Origin: Allobosea sp. BK604
GTDB taxonomy: Bacteria; Pseudomonadota; Alphaproteobacteria; Rhizobiales; Beijerinckiaceae
Reading direction: 5' to 3'
Assembly (NCBI RefSeq): GCF_004341515.1
Contig: NZ_SLZF01000004.1
Span: 372,001-436,000, forward strand
DNA length: 64,000 nucleotides
The notes under the pieces are model-generated. The model was not told the origin of the DNA. It did not search any database and saw only the letters and a program-made list of their open reading frames with translations. Below, piece by piece: positions 56,064-64,000 of the stretch. Position numbers and translations under genes: made by a program. Numbering within the stretch: position 1 is the first letter of the stretch; every line of letters starts with the position of its first letter.

Positions 56064-57179
56064 ATGACCATCGAGAAGCCCGGCTCGCGCCTGCGCAACG
56101 GCCTGATCAATCTCGGGGTCTCGCTGGCGAGCCTCGTCGTCTTCCTGCTGTTCTGCGAGTTTGTGCTGTTCCGGTTCGTGCTGCCGGGCAGCGATGTGCC
56201 GCGCAATGATTTCGTCAACGAGGTCGTGCGCTATGCGCCGAACCAGCAGGGCGTCTGGCGCATTCGCGACGAGGTCGCGGCGCCATTCTCGATCAACGCC
56301 CAGGGCTGGAACTCACCGCTGCCCGACTATCCGCGCGAGCGCCGGCCGGGCGTGCGCCGAATCGCCTTCGTCGGCGACAGTTTCGTCGAGGCGTTGCAGG
56401 TGCCGGTCGGACGCAGCTTTGCCGAGGTCGTGCAGGCCGGGCTCGCGCCCTCGGCGCCGACGGAGACCTTTCGCTTCGCCCTCGCCGGCGCGCCGCTCAG
56501 CCAATACCTGCATATGGTCGAGCGCGAGGTCCTGGCGACGAAGCCGGACACGATCGTCGTGCTCCTGGTCCATAATGATTTCGACGAGAGCTTCGTCTAC
56601 AGGCCCGGGCGCTACACCTCGAGCTTCCTCAAGCTGAAGATCGAGGACGGCAAGGTCACCGGCGAGATTCCGCCGCAACCCTGGCGGCCGGGCGCGGTGG
56701 AATGGCTGCGTCAGACCGCGACGGCGCGCTATTTCCTCTATCGGTGGCAGCTGCGGCCTCAAGCGCTGGTCGATGCCATTTTCGGCCCGGCCCATGCGGA
56801 TGACGACCGTTTCGCGGCCAATATCGACGTCTCTTCGGTGCTCAGCCATGAGGCGGAGATCAGGGTCGCGACCGACTATGTGTTCAAGCGCCTGGCCGAA
56901 CGGGCGCAAAGCATCGGCGCCAGGCTGCTGATCGCGATGGATGGCGATCGCCGCGCGATCTACGCGGAACGCTCCGACAGCCGGGCTTTGACGCTGAACC
57001 GGATCGCGGCTGAAGCCGCCCAACGTGCCGGAATAGGCTTCCTCGATCTCCACCCGGTCTTCGCCGCGGACTGGGCCAAGAACCACCGCCGCTTCGATTT
57101 CGATGCCGACTCGCACTGGAACGAAGCCGGCCACGCCGTCGCTGGCGCAGCCGTTCTCGAAGTGCTTAAAGCGCAATAG
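56064..57179 (+). CDS. SGNH/GDSL-type hydrolase-like protein, membrane anchored
   Basis: This 371-residue protein has one N-terminal membrane helix (about 14-38, LINLGVSLASLVVFLLFCEFVLF). The rest resembles an SGNH esterase or acetyltransferase-associated domain: block I GDS in RRIAFVGDSFVEAL, the glycine block in FALAGAPLSQY, Asn in VHNDFDE and the final DxxH in DADSHWNEAGH. Such domains often remove or add acyl groups on envelope sugars. The exact substrate is not known. GGGAG precedes the ATG at 56064. It converges with the M23 peptidase gene only 23 bases away. Confidence 0.8.
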   Translation: MTIEKPGSRLRNGLINLGVSLASLVVFLLFCEFVLFRFVLPGSDVPRNDFVNEVVRYAPNQQGVWRIRDEVAAPFSINAQGWNSPLPDYPRERRPGVRRIAFVGDSFVEALQVPVGRSFAEVVQAGLAPSAPTETFRFALAGAPLSQYLHMVEREVLATKPDTIVVLLVHNDFDESFVYRPGRYTSSFLKLKIEDGKVTGEIPPQPWRPGAVEWLRQTATARYFLYRWQLRPQALVDAIFGPAHADDDRFAANIDVSSVLSHEAEIRVATDYVFKRLAERAQSIGARLLIAMDGDRRAIYAERSDSRALTLNRIAAEAAQRAGIGFLDLHPVFAADWAKNHRRFDFDADSHWNEAGHAVAGAAVLEVLKAQ

Positions 57180-57202
57180 TTCTGGCGGATTGGCCTGGTT
57201 TC

Positions 57203-58522
57203 TTAAAGCATGCCCGCAAGCTTGCCGCCGGCACGCAGGAAGCGCGTCGGATCGAGCGGCTCCTCGTTGATGCGTGTCTCGTAATGCAGGTGCGGGCCGG
57301 TCGAGCGGCCGGTGGTGCCGACCTTGCCGACGATCGTGCCGGTCCCGACCACCTGGCCGGGTGAGACCAGGATCGCCGACATATGGGCGTAGCGCGTGCT
57401 GACGCCGCCGGCATGTTCGATCTCGACCATGTTGCCATAGCCGCCGGTATACTCCGCCGTGACCACCTTGCCCGGCGCGGTGGCGCGGACGGGCGAGCCG
57501 GTTTCGGCACGGAAATCAATGCCGGTATGCATGGCCGGCGAGCGCGTGAACGGGTCGACGCGGTAGCCGTAGTTCGAGGTCATGTCGACCTCGCCCTGCA
57601 TCGGCTTGCGCAGCGGCAATTGATCGATCAGGCCGCGCAGGCGCACGACCGAGGAGATGCGCGGCTGCAGGGCGTCCAGGGTCGCCTCGAACGGGCCGGC
57701 CGAAGGATCGATCTTGAAGGGAACGAACGGCCCGCCGACGCCCCCCTTCGCCGCGGGTGCAATGGAGGCGGCGAGGCGGTCAGCGTCGAGTCCGGTCTCT
57801 GCCAGCGCGCCCCGCATGGTCTTTTGCGATTCGGCCAGGTTCTCATCCATCTGGCGCAGGGCGACGAGCTGAGCATTCGCCGTCGTGGTGATCGAGCGGT
57901 CGAGCCGGTCGAGCGTGCCGGCGACGCGCTGCGCGGGCGCCTGCGGCTCGGCCGCGCCCGATTCCCAGGGCGTTGCGCCCTTGCCGGCCTCGGCGCCGCG
58001 CAGGGACGGCGTCTCGGGGGCAGGCATCGGCTTGTTCGGGGCGATCGGTGCGAAGCTCGAGACATTGGAGGCGCGTACCGGCTCCTCCGGCTTGATCAGG
58101 CGGGCGCGCAGAGGCGCTTTCGTCGCAGCCGGCCCGATGCCGATCGATTGCAGCGTATCGGTGACCGAGGCGACCAGGGCCTGCTTGCTTTCGAGCTCGG
58201 CCTGGCGCGTCACCAGCTCGTCGACCCGGGCTTCGACGCCATCCTGATCGAGCAATGCGCGGCTGGCGAGGCGGTCGATATCGGCGCGCAGCGCCGCGAT
58301 CCGGTCCTCATAGGCATATTGGCGGGCGGTCTCGCGGGCGATGAGCCGGGCGGCGAGATCGTCCTTGTTGAGGATGTACCAACCGCAGGCGCCGCTCAGC
58401 GCCGTGGTCAAGGTCAGCAGGGCGAGGCCGGCGAAGGCGGTCGAGCGGCTGATCGTGTAGGTCTTGTGCGAGACAAGTCCTGAGACGGGGAGGGAAGGGC
58501 CTTGGGAAGCGGGATGAGTCAT
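57203..58522 (-). CDS. M23-family metallopeptidase (LytM-type), membrane anchored
   Basis: This 439-residue protein has an N-terminal membrane helix (about 29-50) and a coiled-coil segment (about 60-120, with heptad-like alternation). A low-complexity linker follows, then a C-terminal peptidase domain (about 315-420) with the zinc ligands His and Asp in MHTGIDFRAE and His-x-His in GPHLHYE. Such proteins cut peptidoglycan cross-bridges or, if inactive, activate amidases; here the ligands look complete. The ATG at 58522 is chosen; a TTG two codons earlier is possible. It may act with the AmiC-type amidase in daughter-cell separation. Confidence 0.92.
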   Translation of the reverse strand: MTHPASQGPSLPVSGLVSHKTYTISRSTAFAGLALLTLTTALSGACGWYILNKDDLAARLIARETARQYAYEDRIAALRADIDRLASRALLDQDGVEARVDELVTRQAELESKQALVASVTDTLQSIGIGPAATKAPLRARLIKPEEPVRASNVSSFAPIAPNKPMPAPETPSLRGAEAGKGATPWESGAAEPQAPAQRVAGTLDRLDRSITTTANAQLVALRQMDENLAESQKTMRGALAETGLDADRLAASIAPAAKGGVGGPFVPFKIDPSAGPFEATLDALQPRISSVVRLRGLIDQLPLRKPMQGEVDMTSNYGYRVDPFTRSPAMHTGIDFRAETGSPVRATAPGKVVTAEYTGGYGNMVEIEHAGGVSTRYAHMSAILVSPGQVVGTGTIVGKVGTTGRSTGPHLHYETRINEEPLDPTRFLRAGGKLAGML

Positions 58523-58633
58523 ACGCAAAACCGAGTGTGACGCTGCCGATATCCCGCATCAGACATTGTTAGGGTTAATGTTTTGCAAATCAGGGCCCCG
58601 GCCACGTCGGGCAGAGGCCGTTCCGCTCGGCTT

Positions 58634-59098
58634 TCACAGCGCCCGCACCGCCGCCAGCACCTCCTCGGCATGGCCGGCAACCTTCACCTTCGACCAGATT
58701 CGGGCGATCCTGCCGTCCTTGTCGATCAGGAAGGTGGTGCGCTCGACGCCCATATACTTGCGGCCATACATGCTCTTCTCGACCCAGAGCCCATAGACTT
58801 CGAGCATCGTGCGGGTCTCGTCGGCGACGAGCGGGAAGGCGAGGTCGTACTTCTTCTTGAACCGGTCATGGCGCTTCACCGGATCGGGCGAAATGCCGAC
58901 GATCTCGGTTCCGGCCGCAGCGAATTCCTTCCTCAAGCCATTGAAAGAAATGGCTTCTTTGGTACAGCTCTCGGTATCGTCCTTGGGATAGGCATAGAGC
59001 ACGAGCTTCCGGCCGCGCAGGCTGGACAGCGCCAGCGAACCGCCGCCATCGGTCGGCAAATTGAAATCCGGAGCGAGGTCGCCTTCCTTCAATGACAC
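58634..59098 (-). CDS. bcp: Peroxiredoxin, Bcp/PrxQ type
   Basis: This thioredoxin-dependent peroxidase removes H2O2 and organic peroxides. The 154-residue protein has the Bcp pattern LKEGDLAPDFNLP, SLRGRKLVLYAYPKDDTESCTKEA with the peroxidatic Cys45, and GISPDPVKRHDRFKKKY. It has no second cysteine, so it would be a 1-Cys type needing an external thiol, and the usual PGC is SC here. The start is the GTG at 59098 with AGGAAGG about 8 bases upstream; the open frame runs on but no better start exists. It is divergent from the AsmA-like gene. Confidence 0.92.
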   Translation of the reverse strand: MSLKEGDLAPDFNLPTDGGGSLALSSLRGRKLVLYAYPKDDTESCTKEAISFNGLRKEFAAAGTEIVGISPDPVKRHDRFKKKYDLAFPLVADETRTMLEVYGLWVEKSMYGRKYMGVERTTFLIDKDGRIARIWSKVKVAGHAEEVLAAVRAL

Positions 59099-59338
59099 GG
59101 CTGCCTTCCTTTCGTCGCGTTCGACCTGCAATGAGCCAGAGAATCGGTTGGCAAGGTACGCTGCGTTTCCGAATGGAAGCCAGCCGGCAGGGATGCGCGC
59201 CGAATCAGTTAGGGTAGCCGACGCACTGGTGCGGTTATCCGCTGGCCTCTGGGCAGGACGAGGCTCATGATACGGCGGCTGGCCTACCCGGGGATCGGAG
59301 AATCGGCTTCGACCCTTCATCCCAATGCATAGGTCCCA

Positions 59339-62300
59339 GTGAACGACACGGCAGACAAGAGCGGGCAGGCCAAGGCAGCAACGCCGGCCTGCGAGGAGGT
59401 CGCTGCGGTGGCGCGGCGGGCCAAGGCCGGGCTCGTCACCATTGCGGTTGCTGCCGTCGTCGCCCTGGTCACGCTGGCTGCTGCCGCCGGCACCTTGCTC
59501 GTCACCGGGATGATCCCGCTTTCGGGGCTGGAAGGGCGGATCTCGGCGGCGATCGCCGAGCGGCTCGGACCCGACTGGCAGGTCGAGGCCGGACAGGCTG
59601 AGCTCAGCCGCATCGACGGCCGCTCGCAGCTCATGGTCAAGCAGGTTTCCTTCCGCCATCGCAGCGGCGCTGCCTTCCGCGCTCCGGAGGCCGTGCTCGG
59701 CTACGAGCCGCTCGCCTTGCTGCGGGGAGAGATCAGGCTGGTCTCGGTCGATCTGCGCGGCGTCAACGTCAGACTCGGCGTCAATCACGACGGGGCGCTG
59801 ATCGTCAACGCCGATTCAGCGCCGCCCGAGACGCTGCCCCAGCCGGTCGTGGCCGATGCCGGGCATTGGAACGCCTTCACCAGCATCATGAGCGCCGTCG
59901 GGACCCTCGCCCAGGGCGACGGGCTGCTCGGTGCGCTCGAGACCGCCGGCATGCGCGGCGCCAGGCTCGCCCTGGTCGATCCGGACGGGCGCCAGAAGGC
60001 CGGGCTCGAGGATGTCGATATCAGGCTGTCGCGTGCCGAGGGCGGCGTCACCCGCCTGACCATGAAGGGCAGGACCGGCCCGCGCTGGAAAGAGCTCTCG
60101 ATCGATCTCTCGACCGACAAGGACGGCACGCATCACGCCGAGGTCGATATTACCCGTTTCGAGCCAGCTGAAGCGATGGCGCTCGCCTTCGGCACGGCCA
60201 GCGTCGCGATCGACGGGCTGCCGATGAAGGGCAAGGTCTCCCTGGCACAGAAGCCGGGCGGCCCAGGCAAGATCGAGGCCCGTTTCGACATCCTGCCCGG
60301 CACGGTGCATTTCCGCGACAGCCCGATCGAGCCGATCAAGATCGAATCCGCGCATGTCGAGGTCGAGAGCAATGGCGGGCTGAACGATTTCCGCATCGTC
60401 TCGACCGAGGTGAACGCCGGGCTGACCCAGTTGCGTGGCACGGGCCGGCTCAGCGAGCAGAATGGCGTCTGGCAGGCTGCGCTTGACGTCAGCGGCCAGG
60501 TCGCCGGCCTCGATTCCGATCCCCCGGTTGTGATCGACCGGATGCATGGCGACCTGACGCTCGACCAGCGCGTCGGCGAGGTGCGGATTCCGAACGTCAC
60601 CGTGCAGGGACCGGCGATCCATGCCGAGATGACCGCGCTCGTCCGGCGCGAGGGCGATTCGCCCTATCAGAAGTTCCTGATCAAGAGCACGGATTCGGAT
60701 GCGCGCGCGATCCTGGCGATCTGGCCGGGCTGGACCTCGCCGGAACTGCATGGAACGCTGCGGCGGCAGCTTCTCGCCGGGCGGATGAAGAGCGTCGTCG
60801 TCGATCTCGACCTGCCCGCGGCCGATCACGCCCGGATGCTCAAGGGTGCGGGCATGCCGGACAAGTCGCTTTCCGTTTCCCTCGATGGAACGCAGGTGCG
60901 CTTCCAGCCCGGGCCGGGATTGCCGCCCCTGGTCGATGCCGATGTCAAAGGCACGACGAGCGGGCGCATCGTGACGCTTTCGATCCCGAAGGCGACGGCC
61001 GATCTCGGCAATGGCCGCAAGCTCATGCTGAGCGAGGGCAGTTTCAACCTGCCCGAAATCTGGATGCATCGGGCACCGGCGCAGGTCGGCTTCCGCACGA
61101 CCGGCCCGATGGAAGCGCTCGCTGCGCTGTTCGCCTTTCCCGCACTGAAGGATTTCACGCCGGGCGCACTCGACCCGGCCTCACTGCGCGGCACGAGCGA
61201 TCTCAAGACCGCGCTGACCTTGCCGCTTGCCCCCGACGTCAAGGCGAACGAGGTCACGGTCCAGAGCGCGGGCACGTTCTCGAATGTCGGCTCCGACAGC
61301 CTGCTTGCGCCTGAGAAGCTCGACGGCGCCAATCTCGCCGTCACCTTCGACGCCAACGGCTTGTCGCTGCGCGGCGACGGACGGGTGAGCGGCGACAAGG
61401 CGCAGATCGACGTCAGGCAGAATGCGAAGGGGCAGGGCGAGGCGAATCTATCCTTCGTGCTCGACAATGCCGCTCGGCAGAGGCGCGGCTTTGGGCCGGA
61501 GGCCGGGATCACCGGCTCGGTGCCCGTCAAGGTCAGCAAGCCGCTCGGCAGGGGCGCGGACCAGCCGCCGCGTGTCGAGCTCGACCTGACCAGGGCGGCG
61601 ATCGAGAGCAGCGTCCCCGGCTTCACCAAGGCAGCCGGCAAGGCCGGCAAGGTGAGCTTCAACTTCATCGCCGATAATGACGGCCCCGACCTCGACGATT
61701 TCACGTTCGATGCCGCGCCGGTGCTGATCAAGGGCAAGATCGAGCTCGGCAGGCAGAACAGCTTCGAGAGCGCCAGCCTGTCGCAGGTCCGGGTCTCGCC
61801 CGGCGACAACCTCAAGGTCGAGGCCAGGCGCGACGGCAGCTTGACCAAGCTCACGGTTCGCGGCGCGGTTGCGGATGTCAGGCCCTTCGTCAAGGATCTG
61901 CAGGGCGGACCGGCTCCGTCCCAGCGCCGCGAGAAGAACCCGGCGAAAGAGGCCGATATCGACATTGATCTCGATGTTCCGATCCTGACCGGGTTCAACA
62001 ACGAGGCAATCGGCAACGGCAAGATGAGGCTGTCGAAGCGCGACGGCGACCTGCGCTCGCTGAGTTTCGACGGCCGGATCGGCAAGGCCACCGTGTCCGC
62101 CCGCAAGGGCGACACGGCAGCGCCGCTGGTGGTGCAATCGGAAAATGGCGGCGCCGTGCTGCGCTTCTTCGACTTCTATCGCCGCGCCCATGGCGGCGAC
62201 CTGATCCTGACGCTCGGCCCGGGCGAGAACCGCCAGAGCGGCGAATTGCTGTTCCGCGATTTCGTGGTGCGCGACGAGCCGGCACTGAAGCGCGTCATTG

Positions 62301-62788
62301 GCGAACAGACCAACCTTGCCATGGCGGGCGATGCGCCGGGTGGGGTCGCGACGCCGCGCATCAATGCCAATGAGGCCGCCTTCACCAAGCTCAGGGCCGA
62401 GTTCAGCCGGTCGTCTAGCCGGCTCGATGTCTCCGACATGGTGATCTGGGGCCAGCAGGTCGGCTTCACCTTGCAGGGCAATGTCGATTACGGCCGCGAC
62501 AAGGTCGACATCGCCGGCACTTTCGTGCCGGGCTATGCCTTCAACAACGCCTTCGCGCAGGTGCCGGTCGTCGGAGCGCTGCTCGGCGGCGGCAGCCAAT
62601 ATGGCGGCCTCTTCGCGGTGAATTTCCGAATCTCGGGCTCGGCCAGCGCGCCAACCATGTCGATCAATCCGCTTTCGGCGATCGCCCCCGGCATCCTGCG
62701 CCGCTTCGTCGACCCGCTCGGCGGCACACCGAATGAGCGGCCGGTGCAGGGGCCGAGGACGCTGGGCTCGGCCGAAGCGCAGCGCTGA
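59339..62788 (+). CDS. Giant AsmA/YhdP-like envelope protein (DUF3971 type)
   Basis: This 1149-residue protein has an N-terminal membrane helix (about 30-55, LVTIAVAAVVALVTLAAAAGTLLVTGM) and a long periplasmic beta-rich part. Repeats of the kind seen in AsmA, TamB and YhdP are present, ending in an AsmA-type C-terminal segment (KVDIAGTFVPGYAFNNAFAQVPVVGALLGG, about 1058-1090). These proteins bridge inner and outer membranes as lipid conduits. The start is a GTG at 59339. It converges with tyrS. The Bcp peroxiredoxin lies divergently upstream. Confidence 0.85.
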   Translation: MNDTADKSGQAKAATPACEEVAAVARRAKAGLVTIAVAAVVALVTLAAAAGTLLVTGMIPLSGLEGRISAAIAERLGPDWQVEAGQAELSRIDGRSQLMVKQVSFRHRSGAAFRAPEAVLGYEPLALLRGEIRLVSVDLRGVNVRLGVNHDGALIVNADSAPPETLPQPVVADAGHWNAFTSIMSAVGTLAQGDGLLGALETAGMRGARLALVDPDGRQKAGLEDVDIRLSRAEGGVTRLTMKGRTGPRWKELSIDLSTDKDGTHHAEVDITRFEPAEAMALAFGTASVAIDGLPMKGKVSLAQKPGGPGKIEARFDILPGTVHFRDSPIEPIKIESAHVEVESNGGLNDFRIVSTEVNAGLTQLRGTGRLSEQNGVWQAALDVSGQVAGLDSDPPVVIDRMHGDLTLDQRVGEVRIPNVTVQGPAIHAEMTALVRREGDSPYQKFLIKSTDSDARAILAIWPGWTSPELHGTLRRQLLAGRMKSVVVDLDLPAADHARMLKGAGMPDKSLSVSLDGTQVRFQPGPGLPPLVDADVKGTTSGRIVTLSIPKATADLGNGRKLMLSEGSFNLPEIWMHRAPAQVGFRTTGPMEALAALFAFPALKDFTPGALDPASLRGTSDLKTALTLPLAPDVKANEVTVQSAGTFSNVGSDSLLAPEKLDGANLAVTFDANGLSLRGDGRVSGDKAQIDVRQNAKGQGEANLSFVLDNAARQRRGFGPEAGITGSVPVKVSKPLGRGADQPPRVELDLTRAAIESSVPGFTKAAGKAGKVSFNFIADNDGPDLDDFTFDAAPVLIKGKIELGRQNSFESASLSQVRVSPGDNLKVEARRDGSLTKLTVRGAVADVRPFVKDLQGGPAPSQRREKNPAKEADIDIDLDVPILTGFNNEAIGNGKMRLSKRDGDLRSLSFDGRIGKATVSARKGDTAAPLVVQSENGGAVLRFFDFYRRAHGGDLILTLGPGENRQSGELLFRDFVVRDEPALKRVIGEQTNLAMAGDAPGGVATPRINANEAAFTKLRAEFSRSSSRLDVSDMVIWGQQVGFTLQGNVDYGRDKVDIAGTFVPGYAFNNAFAQVPVVGALLGGGSQYGGLFAVNFRISGSASAPTMSINPLSAIAPGILRRFVDPLGGTPNERPVQGPRTLGSAEAQR

Positions 62789-62815
62789 GCGTAGCCGGCA
62801 AGCCGCTCAGGCTGC

Positions 62816-62898
62816 CATCATTGCGAGGAACAAGGCGGCGACGTGACCCGGGCGGCAGAGCGCCCCGTCCAGGGATTGCTTCGCTCGCAATGGTGATG
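62816..62898. repeat. Palindromic intergenic repeat between the AsmA-like gene and tyrS
   Basis: CATCATTGCGAG and CTCGCAATGGTGATG face each other 56 bases apart, with GATTGCTTCGC beside the right arm. Elements of this ATTGCGAG...GCTTCGCTCGCAAT form are common between rhizobial genes as I recall. It lies between two convergent genes. Confidence 0.6.
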
Positions 62899-62909
62899 CA
62901 GGCGGCGTT

Positions 62910-64000
62910 TCACTCGGGCCGTAGCAGGACGTGCTTCTTCTTGCCGAAGGAGAGCTTGATCACGCCCTCGGCGAGGTCCGAGGCCGAGAGCGTCGCGCGC
63001 TCGTCGCTGACCAGCATATCGTTGACGCGCAGGCCGCCGGCCTTGATTTGGCGGCGGGCCTCGCCGGTCGAGGGCACGAGCCCGGCCGTGACGAAGGCGC
63101 TGAGCACGCCGAAGCCGGCATCGAGAGTCCCCTTCGGCACCGCGACGCTCGGCAGGTCGGCGGCGAGCGCGCCTTCCTCGAAGGTCTGGCGAGCCGTCTC
63201 GGCCGCTCCTTCAGCCGCCTCGCGGCCATGCAGCAGCGCGGTGACCTCGGTGGCCAGCACCTTCTTGGCGTCGTTGATCTCCGAGCCGCCGAGCGCAGCG
63301 AGCTTCGCGATCTCCGCCATGGGCAGCTTCGTGTAGAGCTTCAGGAAGCGCTCGACATCGGCATCTTCGGTATTCCGCCAGAACTGCCAGAATTCGTAGG
63401 GGCTCATCAGGTCGGCATTGAGCCAGACCGCGCCGGAGGCTGTCTTGCCCATCTTGCCGCCCGAGGCGGTGGTGAGCAGCGGCGAGGTCAGCGCGTAGAG
63501 CTGGACGTCGGCCATGCGGTGGCCGAGATCGATGCCGTTGATGATGTTGCCCCACTGATCCGAGCCGCCCATCTGCAGGATGCAGCCGGTGCGCTTGTTC
63601 AGCTCGACGAAATCGTAGGCCTGCAGGATCATGTAGTTGAATTCGAGGAAGGAGAGCGACTGCTCGCGGTCGAGCCGCGTCTTGACGCTGTCGAAAGACA
63701 GCATGCGATTGACCGAGAAATGCCGGCCGACATCGCGCAGGAACTCCAGGTAATTCAGCCCGAGCAGCCAGTCGGCATTGTTCATCATCGTCGCCGGGCC
63801 GCCGAAATCGAGATAGTTGGCGAAGACCTTGCGGATGCCGACGAGGTTGCGCTCGATATCCTCGACCGTCAGCAGCTTGCGCGCCTCGTCCTTGAACGAG
63901 GGATCGCCGACCATCGAGGTGCCGCCGCCCATCAGCGCGATCGGCTTGTGGCCGGTCTCCTGCATCCAGTGCAGCATCATGATCTGGATCAGCGAACCGG
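62910..64000 (-). CDS. tyrS: Tyrosyl-tRNA synthetase (5' end outside window)
   Basis: TyrS charges tRNA-Tyr with tyrosine. The 3' part, about 363 codons, is present; the start and the HIGH motif lie beyond the window edge. Visible are [21 protein letters not shown], the tyrosine pocket region [18 protein letters not shown], and the KMSKS-type motif as KMGKT in [16 protein letters not shown]. The C-terminal S4-like RNA-binding domain ([18 protein letters not shown]) completes it. The length fits a family total of about 415-420 residues. Confidence 0.97.
   Translation of the reverse strand, partial: GSLIQIMMLHWMQETGHKPIALMGGGTSMVGDPSFKDEARKLLTVEDIERNLVGIRKVFANYLDFGGPATMMNNADWLLGLNYLEFLRDVGRHFSVNRMLSFDSVKTRLDREQSLSFLEFNYMILQAYDFVELNKRTGCILQMGGSDQWGNIINGIDLGHRMADVQLYALTSPLLTTASGGKMGKTASGAVWLNADLMSPYEFWQFWRNTEDADVERFLKLYTKLPMAEIAKLAALGGSEINDAKKVLATEVTALLHGREAAEGAAETARQTFEEGALAADLPSVAVPKGTLDAGFGVLSAFVTAGLVPSTGEARRQIKAGGLRVNDMLVSDERATLSASDLAEGVIKLSFGKKKHVLLRPE

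Overview
The window is a high-GC alphaproteobacterial chromosome segment, most probably Hyphomicrobiales and Bosea-like. That placement is inferred from gene content and order: aroQ-accB-accC-aat, rne-amidase-PBP1A-prfB, an NDUFA12 gene, a class II (B12) ribonucleotide reductase, and rhizobial-type intergenic repeats. I see no tRNA, rRNA, CRISPR array, prophage or insertion sequence.

Positions 1-22.9 kb form a methylated-amine (glycine betaine) catabolic region. Heterotetrameric sarcosine oxidase (soxBDAG) is followed by purU on the minus strand and faces a GlxA/GbdR-type AraC regulator. Next come a polar amino-acid ABC importer and a two-gene FAD oxidoreductase pair resembling octopine/nopaline oxidase or HcnBC. 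Then come a Rieske glycine betaine monooxygenase with its reductase (gbcAB-like), a second GlxA/AraC regulator, an osmoprotectant ABC importer with two permeases, a nitrilase-family amidohydrolase and an MmgE/PrpD gene split by an in-frame stop. Together they can import betaine-like compounds and demethylate betaine and sarcosine stepwise; purU releases formate from the resulting folate-bound one-carbon units. No conventional dimethylglycine demethylase is present, and the FAD pair is a candidate for that gap. ATGTCG half-sites recur in the intergenic regions of this block.

Positions 23.0-28.3 kb hold a minus-strand peptide-type ABC operon whose binding-protein gene has a one-base frameshift between signal peptide and mature protein. 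A LssY C-terminal-domain membrane protein (28.8-29.6 kb) and nrdJ (30.0-33.7 kb) follow. A TetR/NIPSNAP divergent pair shares an operator-like palindrome at 34.97 kb.

Positions 35.9-64 kb are mainly housekeeping: NDUFA12, mntH with a Mur-like box, a DUF2155 protein, aat, accC, accB, aroQ, a DsbA-family protein, an aminotransferase, a mechanosensitive channel, rne, an AmiC-type amidase, PBP1A, prfB (with a programmed +1 frameshift), an SGNH hydrolase, an M23 peptidase, a Bcp peroxiredoxin, a giant AsmA/YhdP-like protein and the 3' part of tyrS. Several families of palindromic repeats sit between genes. One family of about 107 bp directly follows the stop codons of plus-strand genes.
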